Assembly: GCA_034670405.1 (NCBI GenBank)
Contig: JAXDDX010000014.1
Location: 2,351,001-2,415,000 of the forward strand
Origin: Hoplostethus atlanticus
Taxonomy: Eukaryota; Chordata; Actinopteri; Trachichthyiformes; Trachichthyidae
Length of the DNA: 64,000 bases
Direction of reading: 5' to 3'
This document shows positions 33,180-43,730 of the stretch, in pieces. Numbering within the stretch: position 1 is the first letter of the stretch; the number at the start of each line of letters is the position of its first letter. The notes beneath the pieces are model-generated. The model did no database searches. It was not told the origin of the DNA and worked only from the letters and a program-made list of their open reading frames with translations. The translations under genes and the position numbers were made by a program.

Positions 33180-33635
33180 GAGACCTGAAAAAGGTTTTTA
33201 TAAGTCTTGTTGTGATGTGTACCCTCTAATCCTTGCTATATTTTTTAGATGATAATAGGCAGATTTTAATATGGACTTGATGTAGGTATTAAAGTTTAGA
33301 TCTAAATCTAAGATCACACCAAGATTTCTAACTTGGTTTTCAGACTTAAGAGAAAGGGAGTCAAGATGAGTACTAACATTGAATCTTTCTTCTTTGGCAC
33401 CAAAGACTCATTTCAGTTTTCTCAGCATTTAGTTGAAGAAGAATTTGGCACATCCAGTCTTTGATTTGATTTATGCATTTACACAATAGGTCTGCGGGAC
33501 AGAGGTCATGAGATGAACAGGATACGTAGACTGATGTTGTTGTTTAGCATAATTAGGCCTAATGGGAGCATGCAGAGGTTGAATAAGAGTGGCCCAAGGA
33601 TTGAACCTTGAGGAACTCACACAGGCACCACGCAG
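33180..33635 (-). pseudogene. L2-type LINE reverse transcriptase fragment
   Basis: On the minus strand, in several frames, the sequence reads LGHSYST/FNLCMLPLG (near 33590), then CKCINQIKDWMCQILLQLNA, EKTE, then GAKEERFNVSTHLDSLSLKS and NQVRNLGVILDLDLNFNTYI, ending SILKSAYYHLKNIARIRG near 33220. This is the palm-to-thumb part of an L2 reverse transcriptase. The YADD box should lie between the FNL and CINQIKDW blocks. The DNA jumps from NNIS-like to VYVS-like sequence there, so the box itself is deleted. This piece lies 260 bp from the endonuclease piece at 33905-35190 and in the wrong order to be simply continuous with it. Confidence 0.75.
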
Positions 33636-33904
33636 ACGCCAACACTGCCCAGCTGTAGCCTGGAAACACGTATAGGAGACACACCCATACATGCAAGCAG
33701 ACTCATTTATGTACTCTCACTCACACAGACACACATGACCAGCGTCAGTGGACAGGAGCAGATAGACCAGGAGAATAGGACATGTAGGCAGGATGCTAGT
33801 ATCCATCGGCAGGAACCTGAGCTAGGGTGAGCTAACTGGTCTAGCCTTACTCTGAGAAGAGACTGAGCCACTCCCTGAATACGCAAGGCTACGTTTGGTC
33901 AAAT
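33636..33904. other. Spacer between two LINE pieces
   Basis: About 270 bp without recognised coding or repeat content. It separates the L2 RT fragment from the L2 endonuclease/C-terminal fragment. Confidence 0.5.
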
Positions 33905-35198
33905 GATAATGACGTTCCAGAGATGGGGAGTCCAGTAAGAAAAGGCTCTGTTACCTGTTGTCTTTTTGACTGCTGGGATAGACAGGTAGCCTGCATCCTG
34001 TGATCTGAGGGTGTGTGGCGGTTTATATGATCTGATCAGATCTGATACCAATATTAGAGTTGAAATGATTGAGAAGCTCATTAACAGAGGTTGAAAAGAG
34101 GGTTGGACATAAGGAAATAGTCTGTAAAAACAGTGTACTAGTATTCTCATTGATGTACCATTTCTTAACAGTATTTGATCTGGTATGGATGTCAGGAGTC
34201 ATGGACCAAAGCGGGCACAGAAGTGATCAGACAAAGCAACATCAATAGCCAAACTAAATGATGAATTTAGGCCCTTTGTGACCAAATCTAAGGTATGTTG
34301 TGTGTGGGCCCAGAGACATGTTGAGCTTGTCCAGAAATGTCATGTAGGTTATTGAGTTCTCTGGCATTTTTGTCGTTACGTGAACGATAAAGTCTCCTGA
34401 TAAAGAGAGGCATATTCCATGGAGATTAAGGACGGGAGTTTGGTTAATTCATCAAGTAAATTACCAGAATATCTTGGCGGCCTGTAGGTAATCAGTAAAG
34501 TAAGGGGGTTACATTTCAGTACAGTAGCTATTCAAATAATATTCAAATGAAATTTCCAAGTGGCACCTGTCTGCCCTGGAATTCATCTGAAAAAATAATT
34601 GCTACTTCTCCCTTCTTAGTAATTCTCGGGGCACCGATACATTTAAAATCTGGGGGAGTAGATTCAGTAAGAACAGTCACACTGTTAATCATATCGAGCC
34701 AAGTTTCAGTGAGAAACATAAAATCAAGTAATTGATTAAAAGAAACTTACTTGATGAGGATCTAACATTAAGCAATGCAGTTTTTATCATTTTTTGTAAC
34801 AGGCTGTAGAGGAGCAGCAGATTGTTTGGGAACAGCTTTTAAGTTTGATGGGATTACTGAATGTCTGTCTCGTCGTAGTTCTAAAAGGAATTTCTGGGGC
34901 GCTTGTCACAGCCGCCCAGGGTCTCACAGGGGGTGGGAGGGGTCCGGGGCGATGCAGTGGGGCTGTGACGAGGGAGGGGCCAAGGGGTACATTTGAGTAC
35001 AACATTGACCAGTTTGTTCATCTGGTCAGTAAATCCCAGGTGAGGGGAGGTGGAGCACAGGGTGTCCCTTGCATATTGTGTTTCCGCTCGTCTTTTGTTG
35101 TGTCTCCTCCAGTCTCTTGTCTGTGACGCAAAGAGCAGACGAGTGACGCATTTTGTGATATAAGATATGGAGATAAACAATTTCATCCCTGATCTGTT
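33905..35198 (-). mobile_element. L2-type LINE: endonuclease domain joined to C-terminal box, RT deleted
   Basis: Read on the minus strand from high to low coordinates: a pre-domain segment (about 35190-34880, KRRAETQYARDTLCSTSP), then ALLNVRSSSSKFLLIN (about 34780) and FLTETWLDMIN, ITKKGEVAIIFSDEFQG and ALSDHFC (about 34200). Together these are the apurinic-type endonuclease. After the linker the frame jumps at about 34050 to KPPHTLRSQDAGYLSIP, then NRAFSYWTPHLWN, the C-terminal box of the same protein family. The whole reverse transcriptase is missing between them. The high-coordinate end is interrupted by the DNA transposon at 35201, beyond which compatible sequence (NKFSRLMT...STVCT) resumes at about 36601-36710. 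Confidence 0.75.
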
Positions 35199-35552
35199 TA
35201 CAGTTTTTCTCCATTGTATACACCCAAAAAATGGAACTATGCACACAATTCTGAAAACTTGAAGCTCATGTATCAACAACATGACTCCAAACTGCTAAAC
35301 TCTAAGCACAATTCCATTGTTCTCACTCAAATATCATTCTAAATCACATATTTGCAAAACTCTAAACACAAATTGCAGCATTTAGCACACTTTGTTCACC
35401 TGGAAAACTGGCCTTCAAAATGCAACACCCTGATTACCAATTGGTCTCACTCACGTCTCACCTGTTCAAACTCAATTGGCAAAACACTCCAATCATGTGT
35501 CAGAGCATAAAACAGGCCTCAGGTGACCTCTACTGTGTTGGGGAAAATTGAG

Positions 35553-35702
35553 ATGCATGGAGAACAGAGAGGAAGAGGAAGAGTGAGAGGAGGAGGAGGA
35601 GGAGCCAATATTTCTAATGAAATCCGCACAACTTTGGTTGATCATGTACTCAATCATGGCCTAACAATGACCGAAGCTGGGCAGCGAGTCCAGCCGATGT
35701 AG
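35553..35702 (+). pseudogene. Tc1/mariner transposase N-terminus (50-codon frame)
   Basis: An ATG at 35553 opens MHGEQRGRGRVRGGGGGANI, then SNEIRTTLVDHVLNHGLTMT, then EAGQRVQPM and a stop. The basic Gly/Arg-rich lead followed by a helix-turn-helix ending in EAGQRVQP is the start of a family of fish Tc1/mariner-like transposases I recognise (family continues NLSRFTVASI). The stop arises directly at the deletion junction. Confidence 0.75.
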
Positions 35703-35749
35703 TTGTGGTCCTCTGGCCTGATCAGGATCGGAGGCGGGATGCAGACTGA
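35696..35749 (+). pseudogene. Tc1/mariner transposase C-terminus (18 codons)
   Basis: Overlapping the previous frame by 7 bases, the third frame reads DVVVVLWPDQDRRRDAD and a TGA. This ending (LWPDxDRRxDA) is the C-terminus of the same transposase family. Between the two fragments an intact copy would have about 250-300 residues, so a single internal deletion of most of the gene explains the structure. Confidence 0.6.
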
Positions 35750-36600
35750 TTTACATGTAGATCTGTTTCACCATGTTTTATATTTTTATTTGTTGTGGGC
35801 CTACGAAAAACTGCAGTCAGTTCAGTCAGCTGAACATTTTACTGTATTACAGTAACAAATAAATATTTGCTTTGTTATCTTTTTGTATTTGTATATCCCC
35901 AGAGAGACAGTCTAAACATTTTCTTACTGTAGTGTTTCTCATTTTACTTCAGTGCAGTTACTGTGAGTTTTGCCAAAATGGGTAACGTGTGTATTCTCTG
36001 AACTCAATGTCGCAGTATCAACTATGAGTTTACAGTATGACTCTGGGAAGCTGGGTTGTGAGTTTAGCCCAATTGGAGCTCATTGGATAGACAAAGGTGC
36101 ATTGTATCCTATGCTGATAATGATTGTGTCAATGCAATATTTATGATATATTCACAGTATTGTTTTACAATATGGCAACAGTCTTTATACTGTATGTTCC
36201 ATAACATTGCAATTAAAATTGTCCCTATTTTGCGACAAAAAAAAACCCTAAACTTTAAAAAAGGAAACAATTTCTACACAATTATACATTTGAATATGAA
36301 ACATGGCCTCATGAAGCCAAAACATATAGAAACAGTATTTTGATGGTAGTGTTTTCAATTTATCACACCAGTGTTTAATTGATGCTCTGTAAGAGATATT
36401 CATATGACAGCTGTATGTGTTGTTTTGGTGGAAAGAATCAGTTTTGAGAAGAGAGAAGGTTTTGAGTGCTGTGTTTCATTTTGCAAGAGATTTGTGGAGT
36501 TTTGACAAAGTGGTTAACTCTTTTCAGTTTTGTATTTAGAGTTTTGAGAAATTGAGCCACAGTTTCTGGAAATGTGTTTAAACGTTTGGGAAAAACTGTA

Positions 36601-36984
36601 AGTCCATCAGCTCTTAATAGGTCTCTTCAGTCCCAGAAGAAGTTGAAATTGTCAATTAAGTGCAAACAGTTGAAAGCCATATGTTCAGTGTCATTAGTCT
36701 GCTAAATTTGTTCACTCCTCGTTCAACTGGAGATGTGTGTGTTCCACCACATACATTCTCTCCTCATTTGCTAGCAGTCAGATGCCAATATCTATTTCTG
36801 ACCAGGCCTGTTTTTTAAAAGATGTAGACCCAAAGAGCAAGATGTGTGCTCTTGTGGCTTTGTGACAACAATAATGCAGCATCATGTTTCTTAGCAAAAT
36901 ATTAGCAAAATATTTTTGTAATAGATTGCGAAACTTTGACTGAGCTGCCTTGCTATTTGTGCTTTTCTGCTTGCACAAACTCAG
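36601..36984 (-). other. Possible continuation of the L2 LINE beyond the Tc1 insertion
   Basis: The first 110 bases read on the minus strand as NKFSRLMTLNIWLSTVCT, then LTISTSSGTEETY, which could be the upstream part of the L2 protein. The rest (36720-36984) has no recognised content. Confidence 0.35.
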
Positions 36985-37215
36985 CATCTGTTGCACTCCG
37001 GGTAGGGGGATCCCTCTCTGAGTAGCCCCTCCCAAGGTCTCTTCCATTTCTTTTTTTCTAAAAGGTTTCATGGGAGTTTTTCCTTGTTCTTTGCGAAGGT
37101 CCAAGGCTAGGGGGTGTCTTGTGCCACCATTTATTGTTCTCACACTATGGTATTGTGAATCCCTTTGAGACTATAAGGGCTTTAAAATATATGTAATTTG
37201 ATTTAATTGATACTA
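36985..37215 (+). mobile_element. LINE 3' untranslated tail
   Basis: CCGGGTAGGGGGATCCCTCT, then CTTCCATTTC, GGGAGTTTTTCCTTGTTCTT, AAGGTCCAAGGCTAGGGGGT, CCCTTTGAGACTATAAGGGC and AATTTGATTTAATTGATAC. This string of phrases is a standard fish LINE 3' end (GGATCCCTC...GGGAGTTTTTCCTTG...CTTTGAGAC...TTGAATTGA). It is noncoding and severely 5'-truncated. Confidence 0.75.
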
Positions 37216-37224
37216 TGTCTTTAT

Positions 37225-37329
37225 CCTTGTCTTTCAGCTGTTTTCTTTTTACTCCTGCGAAGCACTTTGTAACTGTTTTGTTAAGTGGTATAAAGTGGTA
37301 TAAATAAAGTATTATATTTTCTATAAATC

Positions 37330-37362
<33 letters not shown>
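37225..37362 (+). mobile_element. Second LINE 3' tail with (ATT)n
   Basis: GCGAAGCACTTTGTAACTGT, then GTTAAGTGGTATAAA, ATAAATAAAG and finally an (ATT)n run at 37331-37359. This is the L2-type 3' end ending in its own trinucleotide microsatellite, in the same orientation as the tail just before it. Confidence 0.75.
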
Positions 37363-37404
37363 CATTGAATATTATATTACTTCCTATCATGACTTCAACC
37401 TCAG

Positions 37405-37648
37405 GGCACTACCCAATGAATATGTGCCTCCCAGGGTGCACGGTTTCAGTCCCCTCAGCCACCTGCCCTACATTGGCCAAGGAACCAGAAAACCTGTTGG
37501 CCTGGAGCATCGATGTCAGCAGTTCCACTACATGGCCAGGCTCACCACAGTCTTTGCAGACACTTTCACTGACCCCAATTTTCCTACTCCCTATAACTAC
37601 TGCTACAAAAATAACCCAGTGCCTACTGTGGACTGTGGTCAGTTATAG
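37405..37648 (+). CDS. Candidate host coding exon, terminal type, product not recognised
   Basis: The plus-strand frame reads ALPNEYVPPRVHGFSPLSHL, PYIGQG, then LEHRCQQFHYMARLTTVFAD, TFTDPNFPTPYNYCYKN and ends with TAG at 37646-37648. The codons are strikingly GC-rich at third positions compared with surrounding AT-rich DNA (CCC, CTC, GGC, CTG, ACC). A plausible acceptor precedes it (TTCCTATCATGACTTCAACC TCAG, AG at 37403-37404), giving phase 1. Residue style (aromatics, Pro-Tyr, PPRVHGFSPLS) suggests a real, non-transposon protein. Upstream exons are not seen in the window. As a guess to test only: a small sperm-axoneme protein such as SPMIP8/TEPP. I cannot verify that. Confidence 0.5.
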
Positions 37649-39057
37649 ACTACAGTATTCACAGATGGACTACACACATGTTCACATTCAGTGTGCTCAC
37701 TGGCAAACATGTACACAAACACACTTCTCCACTACAATGTCATTTGTTGTGTCCAGGCAAATGTAAGATCCACAAAATAAGATAGGGGGCAACATTTTGA
37801 ATTATGCTGCAATGAGCAATTGTTGCCATGTCTAGTCTGTATTTGTAAATCTCTCTCTCTCTCTCTCTGCCCATCTGTCTATTTTTCCCGCCTTCCCCCA
37901 TAACCCAACTGTCTCTCTCTCTCGCGCTGCCTTATCTCCATTCCCAGACAAGGCTTCCTGTTCAAGCTGTCATTATAATCACTTTGAATAACCTAACTTC
38001 ATAGTGAATGAGGAAAGACATGTTGTGCCCAATCACACAACACTTTCTTCCTGTTGAATAGAAGCGTGTCATATTCCAAAGTGGCTAAGCGTATAGGTAT
38101 TGACTGAGCATAGCTCTTGTGATGCTCCCTTAAGAAAGTACATACTGCAGTAACAACTAGGCAGTAACATACATACAGTATATTATAGCTGTATAGTATA
38201 TTATAGCTACTAGTGAAAATTTTAAGACAAAACTAAATGGAAACATTTTGAATACTGTACAGTCAGTCCTGGTCTGACATCTGACAAACAATTGAACAAA
38301 AAGATGAAGGTAAATGTTAACACCATAAATAAACATCCTTCAGCTTAAATAATAAAAACTTCATAAAGTGTTCAATTGGATGCAGTCAGCACTGTTATGG
38401 TTAAATCATTTTTTACATCATGAACATATTAAAGAAAATATCATGTGCTTTACAATACGAAGTCCTGGGAGAGACGGCCCCTCTATTTCCCTCTACTGGC
38501 TGCAGACCAACTTGAAACTCTCCCTTCCTGGATATAAGTCAGTGGGACCAAGGCCCATCTTCCATGTAGAAATATAAAATCAATATTTTTTTTACAACAA
38601 GAAGTCACAATAGCTCATTTAATTTCTTCTAATGTCTCCCCTTGCAATGCTTGTTTAAAATAATTGTGCCTAGGAAGATACTTGCGTGAATTTCAGTGCA
38701 TGTAAAGGGGTGTGTCTGCATAGTCCTGTTCTTGCCAATGACAATGGTTCTGGGCTACATGCAGAAATATTTTATTTATCATAGAAGGCAATAATGGCTG
38801 TAGGCTTCACCCCGCCTCCAACTGCTCCAGGTTTTTACACTTGCTCCAAAAATACAATGTCAGCACCCAGAAATCCCACTTCAAACCTGCCAGTAGAAGT
38901 CAACGGTTACCTCACAGTCACTTATTTTACCAAATATTACCAAAAGAATACTGTCAAAAGATCTAAAGTTATTCTCACATTTGGAATCGCTAATTTTTGT
39001 ACAGCTTGATATCCAGCAGAGTACCTGGCTGTATGTGCTACACTCCACTATAGAAAT
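37649..39057. other. Unannotated stretch downstream of the candidate exon
   Basis: Holds short (CT)n tracts at 37852-37868 and 37912-37923, an AATAAA near 38327 that could serve as a distant poly(A) signal for the exon, and GC-richer patches at 38460-38560 and 38790-38920 with short open frames that I could not assign. Confidence 0.4.
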
Positions 39058-39347
39058 GATTGTATGAAGGTATTTCCCTGCCAAAACTATTTTCAGAAGT
39101 GTATCATGATTTGCAAGAGCGAAAAACAATTTGAGCAAGAAAATCTGATTTGTATTCACAAAACTCTCTTTTTAGTTACTGCCAAAACGATTTGCAAGGG
39201 TGTGGGGCTAGAACAGAGAGCTATCTGATTGGTGCACGGAGACTGATCACTATGCTCTGCACTGATTGGATACAGAACGTGTCACACAAATCATGAGTTA
39301 CACTTCTGAAAATAGTTTTGGCAGGGAAATACTGTACCTTCATATCG
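39058..39347. mobile_element. Palindromic MITE, 290 bp
   Basis: The outer arms TATGAAGGTATTTCCCTGCC (39063-39082) and the complement of 39319-39345 match except for a 4-bp insertion. They continue with AAAACTATTTTCAGAAGTGT and CATGATTTG on both sides. Arms are about 60 bp and the loop about 165 bp. No coding content. This is the classical shape of a MITE. No clear target duplication, so superfamily not assigned. Confidence 0.8.
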
Positions 39348-41178
39348 TTCCCTTTTTGGCAGCCAGTGTCAGTTGGCTGGTAAACATTACACACACATTC
39401 AACGGCTAGGATTATATTAATCTAATCTTTTTGCAACGGCTTATCTTTTTTTTATCAGCATGACCATAACCATGCCAGAATGATGCACAAAGAAGAGAGG
39501 CAGTTTGGGAGAGGCCTGTGATTAAAAGCTATACAGTTTTTTTTTATTACTACCATAAATGAAAAATTGCAAAAACAAAACGGCAACTCCTTTTCTTGTG
39601 TAAATTACACTCTCCACCACCACCATCAAACCTAGCAGCACTTGTTCTTATAGTGATGATACAAATACGATTCTGAGCATCAGGAAAGATCAAAGTTATG
39701 CTACTGTCACATCTTTGATATTTTAAACATTTTTTAATTATCAAATGCTGTAAAGTGCGATTAAAAAAAGAAACTTCCTTTATCATCTCGTCACACATGA
39801 CTTCTATTGTAGCGTCCTCACAAACACACTTACTAATCTCATAAATAATAAGACACACCTCTGTTCAACTGCTGCTGCTTTTAACCCACGGTTGCCAGCT
39901 GAGGAATTAACATATTAACATAGAGCCAGACGCCATCTCCCCCCCCCCCAAAACACAAGCACACTACAACCACCTGTCACCCAGTTCTGCAGAACAGACG
40001 CCATCCCGATGAGGGATGTTGTTCTAGCAGATGAACACACAGAAGGCACAAGCAGCCAAACATTCATAATGATCTATGGGTGGCTATACCAGTATGATTT
40101 GTTTCTAGTTAAAAAGCTATGTCCAACAGGGAGACAGAAAAGTGGTGTTAAGAGTCACAGACAAAATGAGGAGACATTAGATCTGCAAGTTTCACAAATG
40201 TTTGTGTACACTGCCTGATAGCTGGAGTGCGAGGGAACTAGTAACCCTTTTCGGTCCTACAGGTCTTTTGACAGGAAGAGTTAAAACTTGTTCTTATGGA
40301 AATGAAACATAAATGAAGCATATACCTTGTGCAGCATATGCCATACCAGCGTACACCTAATACAGTAGATGTAGAGAGCATTAGAGGAGAAAATCTCAAT
40401 TCATGCACATGAATATAAATTTTGAAGTTTTCAGATATTAAATATTCCTCTGAAACTGTAAATGTAATCACTTTGTAGCATCTGCTGATCAGTATGCTGT
40501 TTCAGAAGTTTTTTTTCTCCATCATTATATTAGAAATGCCAGAATGGTACTTTTTCCCAGGTGTGATGAAGTAGGAAAAATACCATTAAGAATTGGTAAA
40601 GAAAAAATATGAGTGATGGTAAAATGAACCAATCGTGGAAAACAATATGACACCAGACATATATGAGCATTTGGGCTTCACTATAGTTTGAATGTATTAT
40701 GTAGAAACTCCTATGAATTGTACCATGATTATATTTTTCACTATCACTGAATTCTACAGTCAATGATTTTATGACACTACTATATTATGAAAGCATATAA
40801 AGTTATAATAAAGCTTAATGTAGCATAATAAATTACACAAAATCTTAATATATTTTCATTATCTGTGCAAGAGATAAATTGTAGTACCAATAAATTAACT
40901 ACCATATCATATGCTAGTCGATTAAAAAAAAATTAAAAAAAATATTTTCATTGCATGCTCTCATTTTTTCCAGTTTTATAAGTTTAGTTTCTAAAACAAA
41001 AATAGTGTAAAGGCCTTGTGGCATAACCTTTCTTTACAAAACGTAAACATGCAATGGAGCCAAATTGGTTTGTACCATGCCAAGCAAAACTGTTTAAGGG
41101 ACGCCAGAGTCAAATACAAGGTCACCTCAACGATTGACTCAGTGTACAGGACATTAGCAAGCAAAGTAGCCAATAATC
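39348..41178. other. Unannotated AT-rich stretch
   Basis: No gene recognised. Short poly-T and poly-C runs near 39538 and 39941. Confidence 0.5.
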
Positions 41179-41383
41179 ATTGCCCTCAGGGCCGGCGCTC
41201 CCTATAGGCTGAATAGGCAAATATCTAGGGCCTCACGAATCCTTTAATTTATTTTTTTTGCTCTCGAAGAAAAGAAGCAAGAATTAGATCAAAAATGATG
41301 CTCAGGTGAAGTGCAAGTGCAACGTTGAATTCTGATGATGCATAACAACGGCCCCGCCAGAGAGAAAAGACTCCTCTGGGGCT

Positions 41384-41424
41384 ATGAAAGGAAAAAGAAA
41401 AGAGACACGCCAGGGAAGAGCAAC
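41384..41424 (+). pseudogene. Possible first exon of the hAT element C transposase
   Basis: An ATG at 41384 opens MKGKRKETRQGRAT, a lysine/arginine-rich start common in hAT transposases. It is followed directly by GTGAGT, a perfect splice donor. No downstream exon is visible, so the call is tentative. Confidence 0.35.
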
Positions 41425-42095
41425 GTGAGTCAGGTATGTGTGTGAGCCAGTGGCATTTCAAATAATTGTGCATTTACAGTTAGTTAGTCATAGCTGCTTC
41501 AAGAAATATACTTTATTGAGGTGCAGGAGCCGACTGATAATCCGCTGTTGAACTGCGACATGTAGGTGATTCAGGTTTAGTTTTGCCCCAAGAAAAATCA
41601 CTGTAATATCCTTTATCTACTAGTATTCTCTATAATATTCCTATAGGGACTTGACATGTGTCTGTTTCTCAATAGTGAGTTATTGTACTTTATGGTATCA
41701 CTATAATATTCCTATAAGGACTCTTAGTCTCAATAGCGACTTTAGCCTCATGATCTTTTCCGGCTTCATAGTATTTTTAACTCCTATGGTATCACTATAG
41801 GATTTTCCGTGGTATATTTTTTTACCTTTAGTAACTGCATGATATTTAAAGTTTTGCTGTGTTATTTGTATCATAGTATGCTTCTAAAATGTATTATAGG
41901 TTTACTATAGTTCTGTTTTGTAAGAAATTCAAAGACAGAAGAACAAAGATCAAGAGGACAAACAGACTCAAAAGTCAACAAGGAGGAGAAGGGGAGCAAA
42001 ATAACAAAATGCATTAATATCTTATAGCCTAATGTGGTATTCTGTAATCTATAGAGCAGTGGTCCTCAAGTCCTACCCCTTTTTTATTCTAGTGT

Positions 42096-42428
42096 GCAAG
42101 GGCCTCTTCAGCCCCGGGGTCTAATGGAGTCCCCTACCGACTGTACAAGAGTGAGCCAGATGTGCTGAGGTTGCTATGGAAGCTGATGAAGGTAGTCTGG
42201 AGGAAGCAGGTTATTCCTAAGGTGTGGCGCAGAGCAGGGGGGATCTTCATTCATAAAGAAAGGGACTCTATAGAGATAAGTCAGTTTAGGCCTATCAGCT
42301 TACTTAATGTTGAAGGGAAGGTTTTCTTTAGTGTTGTGGCACAGAGGCTGTCTAGTTAATTAGAAAAGAATAGGCTAATTGACACTTCGGTGCAAAAGGC
42401 TGGAATCCCAGGCTTCCTTGGACCCTAA
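42096..42428 (+). pseudogene. R2-like non-LTR reverse transcriptase fragment
   Basis: The frame reads ARASSAPGSNGVPYRLYK, WKLMKVVWRKQVIPKVWRRA, GGIFIHKERDSIEISQFRPI and SLLNVEGKVFFSVVAQRL to a stop at 42358. After a frame change it continues with EKNRLIDTSVQKAGIPGFLG. This is the fingers region (RT0-RT3) of a group of reverse transcriptases usually labelled R2-like. YxDD and endonuclease are absent. It is wholly enclosed in hAT element C, so it either inserted there or was carried as internal cargo. A pyrimidine run with TAG (TTTTTTATTCTAG) lies just before it. Confidence 0.75.
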
Positions 42429-42635
42429 ACAGGGTTTGAATCCTCCCCTCCCTTCACACTCACACACACTGGTTAGCTGTGTTGTCTAGCTGTGTTGATG
42501 TATCAGTTAGACAGGCTTGTACATGAAATCTCTCGTTGGTTCACGATGACCTGGTGCTAGTCATCTCGAAAGGGGGCCTCCACAGAAAATATTGCCTAGG
42601 GCCTCCAGCAGTGTAGAGCCAGCCCTGATTGCTCT

Positions 42636-43199
42636 AGATGCTTCATGTTCATAATGGGTCATTTATCAGTTGTGATTTGCTAAGCTAATCTTCCCATTGA
42701 GTTCTGTGAGAAAATTAGCCTTACCAATTCACACTGATGAATAACTCATTATCTTAATGGCTGGGGGATCCAGGACCCTCCCATCAGGGAAAAGTGACAC
42801 CCTATATAATATGGTCCCATCAATTCCATCAACATATAGTAATGAACATTATTACATATTCTTGATACTGGTCAAGTGATCTGCCATATTCTGCCTTGCT
42901 TCAAGATATTGTATGTAGAACATTCCTGAAAGAAGTGAAACTGCATTGGGGGAAAAAATAATAACATTTACAGTTGTTTTTTTTATTTCACTTCTTCTAA
43001 TTTAAAGACTGAATATCAGAATGAAGATGGATATTTTAGCAGTGCTGTAGGATATAGGCCTCACGCATCATGTACCTTAGCTTACACATCATCTGTGTGA
43101 TCATATGGCAATCCAATGAGCATCTAGTCCAAGTGTCTGGTCGATATGTTATTGTAACATGCCCAAGATATAAATGACAGAAAACGCTTACAGAGATAT
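42636..43199. other. Unannotated stretch
   Basis: No gene or repeat recognised. Confidence 0.5.
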
Positions 43200-43730
43200 T
43201 AATAGGTAAGGCAAGGTTTAAACATTTAATAAAAACATGGACATTGAAAATAATAAAAAGACAATTTATATTGAAATAAAATTTAAATCAAAATAAGTAA
43301 ATGTAGATGACGATAAAAGTGCAAATTCAAAAGGATGGACAGTTTAGCTAAAGGCAGTAGAGAAAATCTAGGTTTTTAAGCTGGATTTAAATGAGGTCAG
43401 GGCGAGCCTCAAGTCCTCTGGTAGTTTGTTCCAGCTATGTGCCACATAGTAGCTGAACGCTGTTGTTTTTACTCTGGGAACATTTAACAGACCGGCCCCA
43501 GCTGATCTGAGGGGTATGGGGGGGGGTTCATACTTTAAAATCATGTCAGAAATGTACTGTGGCCCTAATAGGCAGATTTATTTTTTGAATGACATGAAGT
43601 AGAAGGACAGCATTATATTTATGTCGTCTATAGTCAGAGCCAAGGTATTTATTTATAGTTGAATGTGAGTGACTGGACTGAACTACACATCAGTGTTTTT
43701 TTTAAATCCTTGGTGTGGGGGTTATACACC
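43200..43730. repeat. Teleost dispersed repeat, type not assigned
   Basis: Contains TTTTTAAGCTGGATTTAAAT, then GAGGTCAGGGCGAGC, CCTCTGGTAGTTTGTTCCAG, GCTGAACGCTG and ATGTCAGAAATGTACTGTGG. I recognise this order as a repeat found across teleost genomes. I do not know whether it belongs to a LINE or a DNA element. A short poly-G run at about 43519 is local. Confidence 0.5.

Larger units (their letters stand above)
35201..36598 (+). mobile_element. Tc1/mariner (IS630-type) element, internally deleted
   Basis: The ends are CAGTTTTTCTCC at 35201 and GGGAAAAACTG ending at 36598, a short inverted repeat, with TA on both sides (35199-35200 and 36599-36600). TA duplication plus CAGT ends identify Tc1/mariner. 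Length is 1398 bp. The plus strand encodes the very start and very end of the transposase with the middle removed (35553-35749). It sits inside the minus-strand L2 copy, so it inserted later. The long A/T-rich right part (35760-36590) holds TTTTGAGAA-like words that echo the subterminal left end (TCTAAACAC, CAAAACTCTA). Confidence 0.85.
41187..42627 (+). mobile_element. hAT-superfamily element C, with an RT fragment inside
   Basis: The left end is CAGGGCCGGCGCTCC and the right end is AGAGCCAGCCCTG, inverted repeats with 11 of 13 matching. They are flanked by ATTGCCCT (41179-41186) and ATTGCTCT (42628-42635), an 8-bp duplication with one change. The subterminal GCCTAGGGCCTC (right) and TATCTAGGGCCTCA (left) are phrases typical of a widespread hAT family whose ends read CAGGGCCGG...CCTAGGGCC. 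Length is 1441 bp. A short 5'-exon-like frame (41384-41424, MKGKRKETRQGRAT then GTGAGT) may be the transposase start. No other transposase is recognised, and the right third is a LINE fragment. Confidence 0.8.

Noticed and set aside
42057-42080. CAGTGGTCCTCAAGTCCTAC inside hAT element C as the tip of another hAT
   Set aside because: Looks like a hAT end, but no matching inverted end or 8-bp duplication was found in the vicinity.
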